23,444 bases of DNA from DASXRA01 sp036506155 (GTDB lineage: Bacteria; Actinomycetota; Actinomycetes; Mycobacteriales; Jatrophihabitantaceae). This document shows, one piece after another, positions 15,599-23,422 of this stretch (position 1 is its first letter; every line of letters begins with the position of its first letter). A program made the position numbers and the translations under genes. The notes under the pieces are model-generated. The model worked only from the letters and a program-made list of their open reading frames with translations, was not told the DNA's origin and searched no databases. The DNA lies in contig DASXSF010000124.1 of assembly GCA_036506155.1 (NCBI GenBank), positions 1-23,444 on the forward strand, given 5' to 3'.

Positions 15599-16221
15599 TC
15601 GCTACTGTGCTCGTGCTGGCCAAGGAACCCGTGCCGGGCAAGGTGAAAACCCGCCTCGTCCCGCCGCTGACTTTCGAGGGCGCTGCCGACGTGGCGGCTG
15701 CCGCGCTCGCCGACACGCTGCATGTGGTGGCGCCGGTGGCGCGCCGGCGGGTGATCGTGCTGGACGGGGCTGCCGGGCCATGGCTGCCGCACGGCTGGCG
15801 TGTTGCCCCGCAGCGAGTGGGCGGGCTGGACCAGCGTCTCGCCGACGCATTCGGCGATGCGGGCCGTAGCGGGACCGTACTAGTGGGTATGGACACGCCG
15901 CAGCTGCGCTCCGAACAGCTCGCCGCGTTCGATCCCTCTCGATACGACGCCTGCCTTGGTCTGGCCGTCGACGGCGGGTACTGGGCAATCGGCTTGGCCG
16001 ATCCGGGCGTGGCCCGTGCGGTGATTCCTGGGGTGCCGATGTCCACTGTGGACACTGGCGTGGAGCAGCTGCGACGGCTGCGCGCGCATGGGCTGCGTGT
16101 GCAGTTGCTCGACTCGCTCGAGGACATCGACACGTTCGCCGCCGCGCGACGGGTGGCCGCCGAAATGCCGACCGGCAGTGCGCTCGTCCGGGCCATGCGC
16201 GCCCTTCATCGGGCAGCCTGA
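15595..16221 (+). CDS. DUF2064 / TIGR04282-type glycosyltransferase-like protein
   Basis: 208 residues. VLVLAKEPVPGKVKTRL at the N-terminus is the nucleotide-binding loop of the DUF2064 (TIGR04282) family, related to molybdenum-cofactor guanylyl- and sugar-nucleotidyl-transferases. Asp100 in VLVGMDTPQL and the DGGYWAIGL motif are also characteristic. Members are annotated as glycosyltransferases but their reaction is mostly unproven. The GTG start overlaps the preceding stop (GTGA), so it is translated with the GT2 gene. Its similarity to MobA-like folds is worth noting because a molybdopterin oxidoreductase lies three genes downstream, but the family is generally found with glycosyltransferases. 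Confidence 0.85.
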   Translation: MIATVLVLAKEPVPGKVKTRLVPPLTFEGAADVAAAALADTLHVVAPVARRRVIVLDGAAGPWLPHGWRVAPQRVGGLDQRLADAFGDAGRSGTVLVGMDTPQLRSEQLAAFDPSRYDACLGLAVDGGYWAIGLADPGVARAVIPGVPMSTVDTGVEQLRRLRAHGLRVQLLDSLEDIDTFAAARRVAAEMPTGSALVRAMRALHRAA

Positions 16222-16231
16222 GGTGGACATC

Positions 16232-16765
16232 ATGCGGTGGGCCGGCTCGATCGATCGCGGCGACGCGTCGGTGCTAAATCGCTGCACCGGGCCGGTGCTC
16301 GACATCGGATGCGGGCCGGGCCGGTTCGTGCGAGCGCTCGCCGAACGGGGGATAGCCGCGCTCGGGGTCGATCTGGCGGGGGTCGCGGTGCGGCTCACGC
16401 GCGAACGAGGTGGCCCGGCGCTGGTGCGCGACGTCTTCGCGCGCGTCCCGGGCGAGGGCCGCTGGCGCACCGCCCTACTCGTGGACGGCAACGTCGGCAT
16501 CGGCGCGAACGTGGGCCTGCTGCTGCGTCGGGCCGCGACGCTGCTAGCCCCGGATGGCCGGCTGCTCGCCGAGGCCGACCCAGAGCATCGCGACCAGACA
16601 CTCACCGTCCGCTTCCACGCCGGTGGCCAACCGATCGGCCCGCCCGCCGTGTGGGCGCGCGCCAGCCTGCGGACGCTGCGCCTTTGCGCCGCGGATGCCG
16701 GGCTGTCCAGCGGCGAGACGTGGACGGCCGGCGGGCGGATCTTTACCGTCTTGAGCCGTCGATGA
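16232..16765 (+). CDS. Class I SAM-dependent methyltransferase
   Basis: 177 residues. SAM-binding motif I VLDIGCGPGRFVRAL is at residues 22-36, an acidic residue ends strand 2 (LGVDLAG), and LLAPDGRLLAEADP is the motif III region. It would methylate a small molecule, lipid or sugar; the acceptor is unknown. I chose ATG 16232 because GAGG at 16220-16223 is 8 bases upstream; an in-frame GTG at 16223 overlaps that site. The gap from the DUF2064 stop is 10 bases, and its stop overlaps the next ATG. The protein is short for the class, with little C-terminal substrate domain. Confidence 0.85.
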   Translation: MRWAGSIDRGDASVLNRCTGPVLDIGCGPGRFVRALAERGIAALGVDLAGVAVRLTRERGGPALVRDVFARVPGEGRWRTALLVDGNVGIGANVGLLLRRAATLLAPDGRLLAEADPEHRDQTLTVRFHAGGQPIGPPAVWARASLRTLRLCAADAGLSSGETWTAGGRIFTVLSRR

Positions 16766-18093
16766 CCGTCCGGGCGCCCCTGGCGGTACGGCTCCCGGTG
16801 GCCGTACTGGCCGTTATGGTTCTGGTCGAGGCCCTGCTGGTCGGCACGGCCGTCCACGCCGGCAGTGCGCACAGGCAGCTGCGGGTACTGGGTTGGGAAG
16901 CCGCGGCGTTCGGCGTCTTCCTCATCGCGATCGTGCTGCTGCGGCAGGCAGCTGCAGCCCCGTGGCTGATCCTCGGCGGCGGTGCGCTGCTGCAGCTGGC
17001 TGCGTTGACCGCGGCGCCGGCTACCAGCGACGACGATCACCGCTACATCTGGGACGCGAAGGTTCAGCTGGCCGGCGTCGACCCGTACCGGTACCCGCCC
17101 GTCGCACCCGAGCTGGCCCGACTGCGCGACGGGTTCCTGTTCCCGGCGACGCACCCGTGCCCGGGCCTGCTCGTCGATGACGGGACGTGCGTGCGTATGA
17201 ACCACCCGACCGTGCACACGATCTACCCGCCGCTGGCCCAGGCGGTGTTCGTGCTCGTGCGGCTGGCATCTTTCGGCGGGCACGGTGGGTCGCTGCCGCT
17301 GCAAGTCGCAGCTGCTGCCGGCGCGCTGGCCATCACCGCATTTTTGCTGCGCCGCGCGACTCGAGCCGGGCGGCCACTGTGGCCGGTCGCGTTATGGGCG
17401 TGGTGCCCCATCACCGCGATCGAGCTCGGCAACAACGGCCACATCGACTGGGCCGCCGTGCTCGTCGTGCTGCTCGCCCTGGAAGCGACGCGTCGTCGCG
17501 CCGACGGCCTGTCCGGGGCCCTGCTCGGCGCCGGGATCGCGATCAAGCTCTACCCGGGGCTGCTGCTCGCGCCCCTGGCCCGCCGCCGACCCGTCGTGAC
17601 GATCGGGGTGGCGGCGGCCGTCGTCGCGGTCTGCTACCTGCCGCACGTACTCGCCGTGGGCACCGGTGCGCTCGGCTACCTGCCCGAATACCTGCGCGCC
17701 GACGGGTACGACAGCGGCGGCCGGTACCGGTTGCTCGCGCTGCTGGTGCCTTCGTCGCTGGTCACGCCGGCCGCCGTGATAGTGCTGCTCGGCGCGCTGG
17801 CCTGGGCGTGGACGCGTGGCCGCGACCCGGTGTCGTCGGGTCTGGTCGTGGTGGGCGTGGCCGTGCTGGCCGCGACGCCGTCCTTCCCGTGGTACGTGCT
17901 GCTGCTGCTGGCGCTGGCGGCGGCGGCCGAACGACCCGAGTGGCTCGGGGTGGTGGCTGCCCCGGCCGTGATCTACCTCGCTGTTGCCTCGGGAGCGCCG
18001 GGCGAACTCAGCTCGACGGCCAGCTATGCCGTCGCGGCCGGGATCCTGCTCGCCGGCTTGCTGGTCCGCCGGACGCGGGCGGTGCGGCCATGA
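16762..18093 (+). CDS. GT87-like polyprenyl-phosphate-dependent mannosyltransferase (DUF2029)
   Basis: 443 residues and about 10-12 hydrophobic segments, a GT-C type membrane glycosyltransferase. SDDDHRYIWDAKVQLAGVDPYRYPP (starting Ser89) contains the acidic catalytic loop, and NHPTVHTIYPPLAQ, then ELGNNGHIDWAAV and AIKLYPGLLLAP are typical of the GT87/DUF2029 group. These enzymes use lipid-linked mannose or a related sugar on the outer face of the membrane. The GT2 gene two steps upstream could make the donor. ATG 16762 overlaps the methyltransferase stop. One rare TTA leucine codon occurs at 17392-17394 (residue 211), which in streptomycetes would make translation depend on the bldA tRNA. 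Confidence 0.88.
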   Translation: MTVRAPLAVRLPVAVLAVMVLVEALLVGTAVHAGSAHRQLRVLGWEAAAFGVFLIAIVLLRQAAAAPWLILGGGALLQLAALTAAPATSDDDHRYIWDAKVQLAGVDPYRYPPVAPELARLRDGFLFPATHPCPGLLVDDGTCVRMNHPTVHTIYPPLAQAVFVLVRLASFGGHGGSLPLQVAAAAGALAITAFLLRRATRAGRPLWPVALWAWCPITAIELGNNGHIDWAAVLVVLLALEATRRRADGLSGALLGAGIAIKLYPGLLLAPLARRRPVVTIGVAAAVVAVCYLPHVLAVGTGALGYLPEYLRADGYDSGGRYRLLALLVPSSLVTPAAVIVLLGALAWAWTRGRDPVSSGLVVVGVAVLAATPSFPWYVLLLLALAAAAERPEWLGVVAAPAVIYLAVASGAPGELSSTASYAVAAGILLAGLLVRRTRAVRP

Positions 18094-19310
18094 CGCCGTC
18101 ACCGTCGTCTCCGCCACGGTGGTGGCCGCCGCGGTGGCGCAGCCCGGTACGTGGACCGTGGTTCACCGCCGTGCTCGGACTCACCTTGCTGATCACCCTG
18201 CCATTGGTGATCATCACCGGGTTGCTGTCCTACATCGCGTACGGCCCGCAGTTCGGCCAAGCCGCACCGGGCCAGGTCGGCTGGCTGCACCTGCCCAACT
18301 TCGACTGGCCGACTCGCCCAGCCTGGCTGTATCAGCTCACCCAGGGCGTGCACGTCGGCATGGGCATGGTGCTCATCCCGGTCGTGCTGGCCAAGCTGTG
18401 GTCGGTGCTGCCCAAGCTGTTCACGTGGCCACCGGCGCGCTCGCCGGCGCAGCTGCTCGAACGGCTCTCGCTCGGACTGCTCGTCGGCGGCATCCTGTTC
18501 GAGGTCGTCACCGGCGTACTGAACATACAGTACGACTACATATTCGGATTCAGCTTCTACACCGCGCACTACATCGGCGGATGGGTCTTCACCGCAGCGT
18601 TCGTGGCCCACGTGACGATCAAGCTGCCCCGCATGTGGCGGGCGCTACGCCACCGCGCGGCGCCCAGCGACAAGGACGAGCTCACCGCGACCGACCCGGC
18701 CCCGCCCACCATCACCCGCCGGGGTGCGCTGGCCCTCATCGGCGGCGGTTCGGCGCTACTCGCGGTACTCACCTTCGGCCAAAGCCTCGGCGGCCCGGCG
18801 CGGCGGCTCGCGGTGCTGCTGCCCCGGGGCGGCACGAACGACTTCCCGGTCAACCGCACTGCGCAGGCCGCGGGCATCCACCCGGCCGACATAGGCCCGG
18901 GCTGGCGGCTGACGCTGCGCGGCGGGACGAGGCCGGTGTCGCTCGACCGGGCCGCGCTGCTCGCGCTGCCACAGCACCATGCCAGCCTGCCGATCGCCTG
19001 CGTCGAAGGGTGGGCGGCCACCAGATCGTGGAGCGGGGTGCGGCTGCGCGACCTGGCGCTGCTGGCCGGCGTCAGCGATCCCGGTCCGGCGCGAGTCGAG
19101 TCGCTGGAACGCACCGGCGCCTACCGGCACGCGACCCTTGCCCGCAACCAGGTCCTCGATCCTGACGCGCTGCTCGCGCTGCGCGTGGACAGCGCCGACC
19201 TGTCCCCCGACCACGGCTATCCGGCGCGGATCATCGTTCCGGCGCTTCCGGGCGTCCACAACACGAAGTGGGTGCGTTCCATCGAGTTCGAGGTGCACCG
19301 GCATGCCTAG
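18090..19310 (+). CDS. Cytochrome b-like / molybdopterin-dependent oxidoreductase fusion
   Basis: 406 residues in two parts. The N-terminal part has four membrane spans (about 24-48, 84-110, 124-145, 157-178) with His88, His160 and His174 as possible haem ligands, as in cytochrome b561-like anchors. After a charged linker comes TRRGALAL (Arg210-Arg211) followed by a fifth hydrophobic stretch, which looks like an internal twin-arginine signal. The C-terminal part (about 245-406) is a sulfite oxidase-type molybdopterin domain with the expected Mo ligand Cys304 in LPIACVEGWAATRSWSGVRLRDL and terminal ALPGVHNTKWVRSIEF. Electrons would pass from an external substrate through Mo to the membrane haem. 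ATG 18090 overlaps the previous stop. The substrate is unknown. Confidence 0.88.
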   Translation: MTPSPSSPPRWWPPRWRSPVRGPWFTAVLGLTLLITLPLVIITGLLSYIAYGPQFGQAAPGQVGWLHLPNFDWPTRPAWLYQLTQGVHVGMGMVLIPVVLAKLWSVLPKLFTWPPARSPAQLLERLSLGLLVGGILFEVVTGVLNIQYDYIFGFSFYTAHYIGGWVFTAAFVAHVTIKLPRMWRALRHRAAPSDKDELTATDPAPPTITRRGALALIGGGSALLAVLTFGQSLGGPARRLAVLLPRGGTNDFPVNRTAQAAGIHPADIGPGWRLTLRGGTRPVSLDRAALLALPQHHASLPIACVEGWAATRSWSGVRLRDLALLAGVSDPGPARVESLERTGAYRHATLARNQVLDPDALLALRVDSADLSPDHGYPARIIVPALPGVHNTKWVRSIEFEVHRHA

Positions 19311-19761
19311 CTGGTGGCGGCGGCTGTACGGGGCCGGGGCGCTGCACCTGCTCGTGCTGCTCGGCTGCTTCAGCGTGGTCGGATACGCCACCGTGCAGAT
19401 CAAGACCGACCCCAACCTGCCGCGCATCCTGATCTGGTTCGCCGCCGCGGTGATCGTCCACGACCTCCTCGCCTACCCGCTCTACTCGCTACTCGACCAC
19501 GTCGCGCACCGCGTGCTGCGCCGACTGAACGCGCCGCGCGTCTCGCCACTGAACTACCTGCGCATACCCGCACTGGCGAGCGGGCTGCTGTTCGCCGTGT
19601 ACTTCCCCGGCATCGTTCGGCAAGGCGGACCGGCCCTGCGCGCGGCGAGCGGGCAAAGCCAACACCCCTACCTCGGCCGCTGGCTGCTGCTCACCGCGGC
19701 CGCTTTCGCGATCAGCGGCCTCGCCTACGTCACCCGGCTGATCCAGACGCGGCGGCGGTAG
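19303..19761 (+). CDS. Small polytopic membrane protein of unknown function
   Basis: 152 residues with four likely membrane spans (about 9-27, 41-62, 85-103, 124-144). I recognise no named family. HDLLAYPLYSLLDHVAHRV in the second span region carries two histidines, and SPLNYLRIPALASGLLF is a conserved-looking turn and helix. It starts 8 bases before the end of the molybdoenzyme gene and is the last gene of the cassette, so it may be a membrane partner or haem-binding subunit of that enzyme. That role is inference from position. No signal peptide cleavage site is seen. Confidence 0.78.
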   Translation: MPSWWRRLYGAGALHLLVLLGCFSVVGYATVQIKTDPNLPRILIWFAAAVIVHDLLAYPLYSLLDHVAHRVLRRLNAPRVSPLNYLRIPALASGLLFAVYFPGIVRQGGPALRAASGQSQHPYLGRWLLLTAAAFAISGLAYVTRLIQTRRR

Positions 19762-20109
19762 CGCGGCTCGGCACACCAGCGACGGTCGCGATGAGCCTCA
19801 TGTCTGAGCAGCACCGGCCTCACCCTGCGCCCAGTACCGGCGCAAACCGGTGGTCGCTTCACTGCTGCTGGCGCCCGCTCTCATAAGGTTCGGATGAGAG
19901 GTTGCGTACGACCAGACACCGGCGTCACATGAGAACGATCGCACTACCTCGATAAGGCGCATCTCTCGCTGGCAGGAAGATGAAGAGCCGCGGTGTGCGC
20001 CGCGGCTCTTCAGGGGTCGCCTCCGTCCGCCGTTCACTGCGCGGGAGGCTGGTTTCTTGCCGTTCTGTGGTGAAGCCGTTCGGGGTCCGCCACAGACCGG
20101 AGTTTCGAT
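19762..20109. other. Convergent intergenic region
   Basis: About 350 bases between the end of the plus-strand cassette and the end of the minus-strand secreted-protein gene. It holds a weak inverted repeat, CTCTCAT (19878-19884) with ATGAGAG (19894-19900), and the strong hairpin at 19981-20012. No tRNA or convincing small gene was found. Short open frames at 19799-19885 and on the opposite strand lack ribosome binding sites and recognisable motifs. Confidence 0.5.
19981..20012. terminator. Strong hairpin, probable bidirectional terminator
   Basis: A perfect 13-base stem (TGAAGAGCCGCGG at 19981-19993 with its complement at 20000-20012) encloses a 6-base loop. It sits downstream of both converging transcription units. 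Read on the minus strand, a pyrimidine-rich TCTTCCTG follows the stem, so it should stop the minus-strand transcript best; on the plus strand there is no T run. Confidence 0.7.
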
Positions 20110-21435
20110 CTACCTGGGTGGGAATTGTGATCCGGGGACGGGGTCGGCGAGGTTGGCCGTTGGGGCCTTGGCGGTGAAGCCGATCACGGCGCAGTTGATG
20201 TCGACGCCGGTCGACCCGTACGGGGCACCGCCGGGTCCGGTGATGAGGTCGGGTCGGGTGGCCGCCAGGTTGAACACTTGCACCTCGTCGATCTGGCGGG
20301 TGTTGAGGCCTTCCTTGATCGCCTTGTCGGTCCACTGGCCGAGTTGTGCGTCCCAGAGCGGGCTGTAGGCCTGGGCGTGGCGTGGGTCGGTCAGGGTTGG
20401 GAAGTCGCCGAAGACGTTGAGCAGGTCACCGCCGTTGCGCAGCGCGTTGATCAGCGCGGTGTTGCCGGCACTGGCGTCCTCCGACGCGTGGCCGTCCTTG
20501 ACGAGGTGGATGAACCCTTGCGCGTTCTTGTTGTCGGCGCCCGTCTGGCCGTTGACGAATCCGAAGAGTCGTTCCCGGGCGGAGCCGAGGAAATCGTCGC
20601 CGCCGTTGTAGGCAGCCTGGTCGAGTGCTGGCACGTAGGTGGAGCGTTCGAGCACGGCGGTGAGCGGTTGCCCGGCATCGGTGCTGATGTAGACGATCGG
20701 CTGGCCTGCGTCGAATCCCTTGACGAAGAGCAGGTCCACCCAGGATTCGGCGAACTGGCCGGGTGCCGATGGCCCGGCGATATGTACACCGAGAACCCGG
20801 TCACCGGTGTTGGTGTGGTGCACGACGTCGAACGGCCCGTCTCCGGTGGCGACGATGGGCGCGCTATAGACGGTGTTGGACCCGGCGATTTTGACGAACG
20901 GGCTGTAGCCGGGGCCGGCCACCGCGCCGGGCTGGAAGGCTGCGAGGGGGAAGCCGTCCGGGCCGGGCGTCGCGACCCGTGTCGGGCTGAAGTCCGGCGC
21001 GCCCTGGAAGTCGACGACCGCCGGCCCGAATGGGTTCTGCGCCGGCGTCGGTGATTCCAGCGTCACGGTCTGGACGCAGGCCGGGCAGCCGATGCCGATG
21101 TTCGCGAGCTTCGGCGCGTAGTTGATGCCGAGGTCGTGCGCCGCGCCGGCGTCCGAGGAGTCCAGTGATACCTACCAGACTCGCTGACCGTTCGCCTTGC
21201 CCGGGTACAGCGGCAGCCGCACGGTCTGCTTGCTCAGGTCGACCTGCAGCGCGCTCTCGACGGTGAGGTGATCGCGGGGCAGTAGCCCCGTGAGCTGGCC
21301 GAGACCACCCGCCGCACCGGGGGCCGGGTCCGCGTCGGCGCGGGCGAGTGTCTGACTGGTGGCCACGGCGGTCGAGGCGGCCGCGACTGCGGCGGCTGCC
21401 AGTAGCCAGCCTTTCCGGCGGGATAACGTCCTCAT
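20110..21435 (-). pseudogene. Exported conserved protein gene interrupted by one in-frame TAG
   Basis: The reading frame from ATG 21435 to TGA 20110 encodes 441 codons broken only by TAG at 21172-21174 (codon 88). The first part has a signal peptide (MRTLSRRKGWLLAAAAVAA, likely cleavage near ARADA) and LLPRDHLTVESALQVDLSKQ. The frame resumes straight after the stop with DSSDAGAAHDLGINYAPKLANIGIGCPACVQTV and a long Gly/Asp-rich domain (GPDGFPLAAFQPGAVAGPGYSPF, HHTNTGDRVLG, NGGDDFLGSARERLFGFV). The context VW-stop-VSLDSSD fits a lost Tyr (TAC/TAT to TAG). An AAGGAAA ribosome binding site precedes the start. I do not know a biochemical function; it is a secreted protein. It could be a recent pseudogene, a read-through gene or a sequencing error. 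Confidence 0.78.
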
Positions 21436-21663
21436 AGGGTTTCCTTTCGCGCGGCACAATGGCCGCAAGGTTGGATGGGATGCTGCACACGGACGAAGCG
21501 ATTGACGGCGCGGGCGGAGGGCGCGCTTTCGGCGTCATATAGCTACCCGCGGTCGGCCAGGGAATTGGTTTGGTATCGATCCCGATGAGGGCGCGTGCCG
21601 GGTGGTGTGAGATGCGGCCGGAAGTGTCGACGCCGATGGTGCAGTTTCGGCTGTGGTAGTGCC

Positions 21664-21846
21664 TCATGCCGCGTCTGCCCGAACCTGGACAGTCAGGAGG
21701 TCCTCGTAAGCGAAGTGAATTAGGAAGGTGAATTCCGCCGTGAGTACGGCCATGGCCTGGTCGCGCTCGATGTGGATTACGCGCAGACGCCAATCGTTGA
21801 TGTGAAGGACGTCGCCGACCGCGAGGTCGCGAGCGGGGATTCTCAT
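21664..21846 (-). CDS. Small hypothetical protein (60 aa) with perfect ribosome binding site
   Basis: 60 residues starting MRIPARDLAVGDVLHINDW, then RLRVIHIERDQAMAVLTAEF and HFAYEDLLTVQ. It is mainly beta-strand, with a GDVLHINDW turn resembling small SH3/KOW-like barrels; I do not recognise a named family. AGGAGG lies 5 bases before ATG 21846 on the minus strand, the best ribosome binding site in the window, so expression is very likely. It precedes the exported-protein gene by 228 bases on the same strand. An imperfect palindrome lies 65 bases upstream, and the ISL3 element has inserted 149 bases upstream. An open extension back to 21972 lacks support. Confidence 0.72.
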   Translation of the reverse strand: MRIPARDLAVGDVLHINDWRLRVIHIERDQAMAVLTAEFTFLIHFAYEDLLTVQVRADAA

Positions 21847-21910
21847 TGGAACCTCCTGAGCACGCAGCAAGCGCTCAGCGGTGATAGCGGCAATACGCCG
21901 GACGTTGAGG

Positions 21911-21926
21911 GCGACCGGACGGTCGC
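21911..21926. promoter_or_regulatory. Operator-like inverted repeat upstream of the 60-aa gene
   Basis: GCGACCG and CGGTCGC (7-base perfect arms) flank a GA spacer, 65 bases upstream of the start at 21846. Size and position fit a repressor or activator site, but no promoter boxes are clear. Confidence 0.35.
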
Positions 21927-21995
21927 GCGGTGACGCTGCCCACGTTCGTTTCGCTGACGGCAGCCCCGTCACGGCCGCCGCCGCAGGTGATTACT

Positions 21996-22017
21996 GGCTC
22001 TTCGGTTCTAAGCGTGG
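21996..22017 (+). repeat. ISL3 terminal inverted repeat, left (transposase 3') end
   Basis: Begins GGCTCTTCGGTTCTAAGCGT. It matches the reverse complement of 23423-23444 at 21 of 22 positions. The transposase TGA at 22008-22010 falls inside this repeat. Confidence 0.92.
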
Positions 22018-23330
22018 TTCGGTCGCTGTCGGTAGGGCCGTGATGCGTCGGCGACGAGCAGGATGCGCAGCCGATAGTTGCTGAAGTTGCGGAAGCCGTG
22101 GGCGAGTCGTCGGGTCTTCTCAATGAGCAGGTTGATGGCTTCGGTGCCGCCGTTGGAGACGCCCTTGGTCGCGAAGTACGCGAGTACCTGCTGCTTCCAG
22201 GCGCGTAGGGTGCGGCCGAGTCGGGCGACCTCGGCGATGGGGCAGGTCGGGAATGAGGCGAGTACCTTCTCGGCGATCTTCTTGCCTTCTGCCGGCAGCT
22301 TCGCGTTGTAGGCCGAGCGCAGCTGCTGGTAGCACGACCAGGCGATGGTGACCTCCCAGTTCGGGTCTCCGGCTTCCAGTCCGGCGTTGAGTCGCTGGAG
22401 TTGGCGTTCACTTAAGTGCTCGGCGCCGTGGCGGAGCAGGCCGCGGATCTTGTAGAGCGGGTCGTGCTTGTGTCCTCGGTGCCCGAGGGTGTCTTGCTGG
22501 ACGCGGCGGCGGACTTCGTCGATGACCTGGGTGCCCAATCTGACGACGTGGAAGGCGTCGAGCACGGCGAGGGCGTCGGGTAGTTCGTCGCGGATGGCGT
22601 TGGCGTAGCCGCGGAACGGGTCGAGGGCGGCGTGCTCGATGCCGGCCACGAACTCGGCCGCTTGCGCCTTGAGCCAGCCCGCGTAGGCGGTGCCCGAGCG
22701 GCCGGGGACGACGTCGAGCAGCCGCGCGTGCAGCCGGCCTTCGGCATCGCGGGTCAGGTCCACCACCGCGGTCACCGCGCGATCCCAACCGTGACGCGAC
22801 GGGCGCCAGATGTGCTCATCCACGCCGAGCGTCCTCACCCCGGACAGCCGGGCCTCGTGCGTGGTGCGACGAGTCGCCTCGGCCTTGATCGCCCGCCACA
22901 GGGTGTGCCAGTCCACCCGCAGATGCCGGGCCAGCGCCGAAACGGTGGTGTCATCGTGGGCCAGCGCGTCGGTCGCCCAAGCGATAGCGCGACTGGTCAG
23001 CACGGCCCGTGGCGCGATCAGTTCGTGCTGTTCAGTCCAGGTGTCGGTCGGGCAGTCCGGTTCCGGACAGCGCCAGATCCGCTTGAGCCAGACGATGAGC
23101 ACCGGCACGCCGAAGCACGGCGCGTCCGCCGCTCGCACCATTCGCCGGCCGTGGCCGACAGCGACCACACCGCAGCGTGTGCAGCCGGTCTGATCGGCCT
23201 CGGTCTCAACCGTGATCACCAGCTTGCGGTGACCACGGCGCACATCGAGCACATGCATCCCGTCGGCGTTGAACATCGCATCGGCGCGGGAACACCAGCG
23301 CGCGGGCGAGCCGCACCTACAGTCGTCCAT
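22008..23330 (-). CDS. ISL3-family transposase
   Basis: 440 residues, normal family length and with no frameshift. The N-terminal zinc ribbon has Cys50/Cys53 (CTRCG) and a second pair in RCPEPDC (zf-ISL3). A helix-turn-helix region follows (VSALARHLRVDWHTLWRAIKA). The DDE catalytic core has Asp171 (LGVDEHIW), Asp258 (LDAFHVVRLG) and Glu397 (NGGTEAINLLIEKTRR). It cuts and joins DNA at the element ends. All catalytic residues are present, so the enzyme should be active. ATG 23330 is the first start after the right repeat; a 12-base inverted repeat in the leader ends directly on it. Transcription runs toward the 60-aa gene with no terminator seen in between. Confidence 0.95.
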   Translation of the reverse strand: MDDCRCGSPARWCSRADAMFNADGMHVLDVRRGHRKLVITVETEADQTGCTRCGVVAVGHGRRMVRAADAPCFGVPVLIVWLKRIWRCPEPDCPTDTWTEQHELIAPRAVLTSRAIAWATDALAHDDTTVSALARHLRVDWHTLWRAIKAEATRRTTHEARLSGVRTLGVDEHIWRPSRHGWDRAVTAVVDLTRDAEGRLHARLLDVVPGRSGTAYAGWLKAQAAEFVAGIEHAALDPFRGYANAIRDELPDALAVLDAFHVVRLGTQVIDEVRRRVQQDTLGHRGHKHDPLYKIRGLLRHGAEHLSERQLQRLNAGLEAGDPNWEVTIAWSCYQQLRSAYNAKLPAEGKKIAEKVLASFPTCPIAEVARLGRTLRAWKQQVLAYFATKGVSNGGTEAINLLIEKTRRLAHGFRNFSNYRLRILLVADASRPYRQRPNHA

Positions 23331-23386
23331 GTCGGGGTCTTCTTCGGTCCGGGTGCTTGGTCGCTCCCGATCTTGAAGACCCCGAC
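23331..23386 (-). promoter_or_regulatory. Leader hairpin ending at the transposase start codon
   Basis: GTCGGGGTCTTC (23331-23342, plus strand) is perfectly complementary to GAAGACCCCGAC at 23375-23386, with a 32-base spacer. In the transposase mRNA the 3' arm GAAGACCCCGAC is followed at once by AUG and contains the only purine-rich stretch able to serve as ribosome binding site. Folding would block initiation on transcripts that begin outside the element. Confidence 0.6.
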
Positions 23387-23422
23387 CTCCGATTCCCGGC
23401 TACGCCACGCCGAGCAACTCAC

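Noticed and set aside
19981..20012. Second ISL3-type end, because the hairpin arms contain GGCTCTTC like the IS termini
   Set aside because: Only 8 bases match, no further IS sequence surrounds it, and the symmetric stem between converging genes is better explained as a terminator.
20864..21667. Open minus-strand frame starting at an ATG that overlaps the stop of the 60-aa gene (ATGA)
   Set aside because: The first 30 codons look coding-like, but the frame then runs for over 500 bases through the exported-protein gene in another frame and shows no motif. A short real peptide cannot be excluded, yet no stop bounds one.
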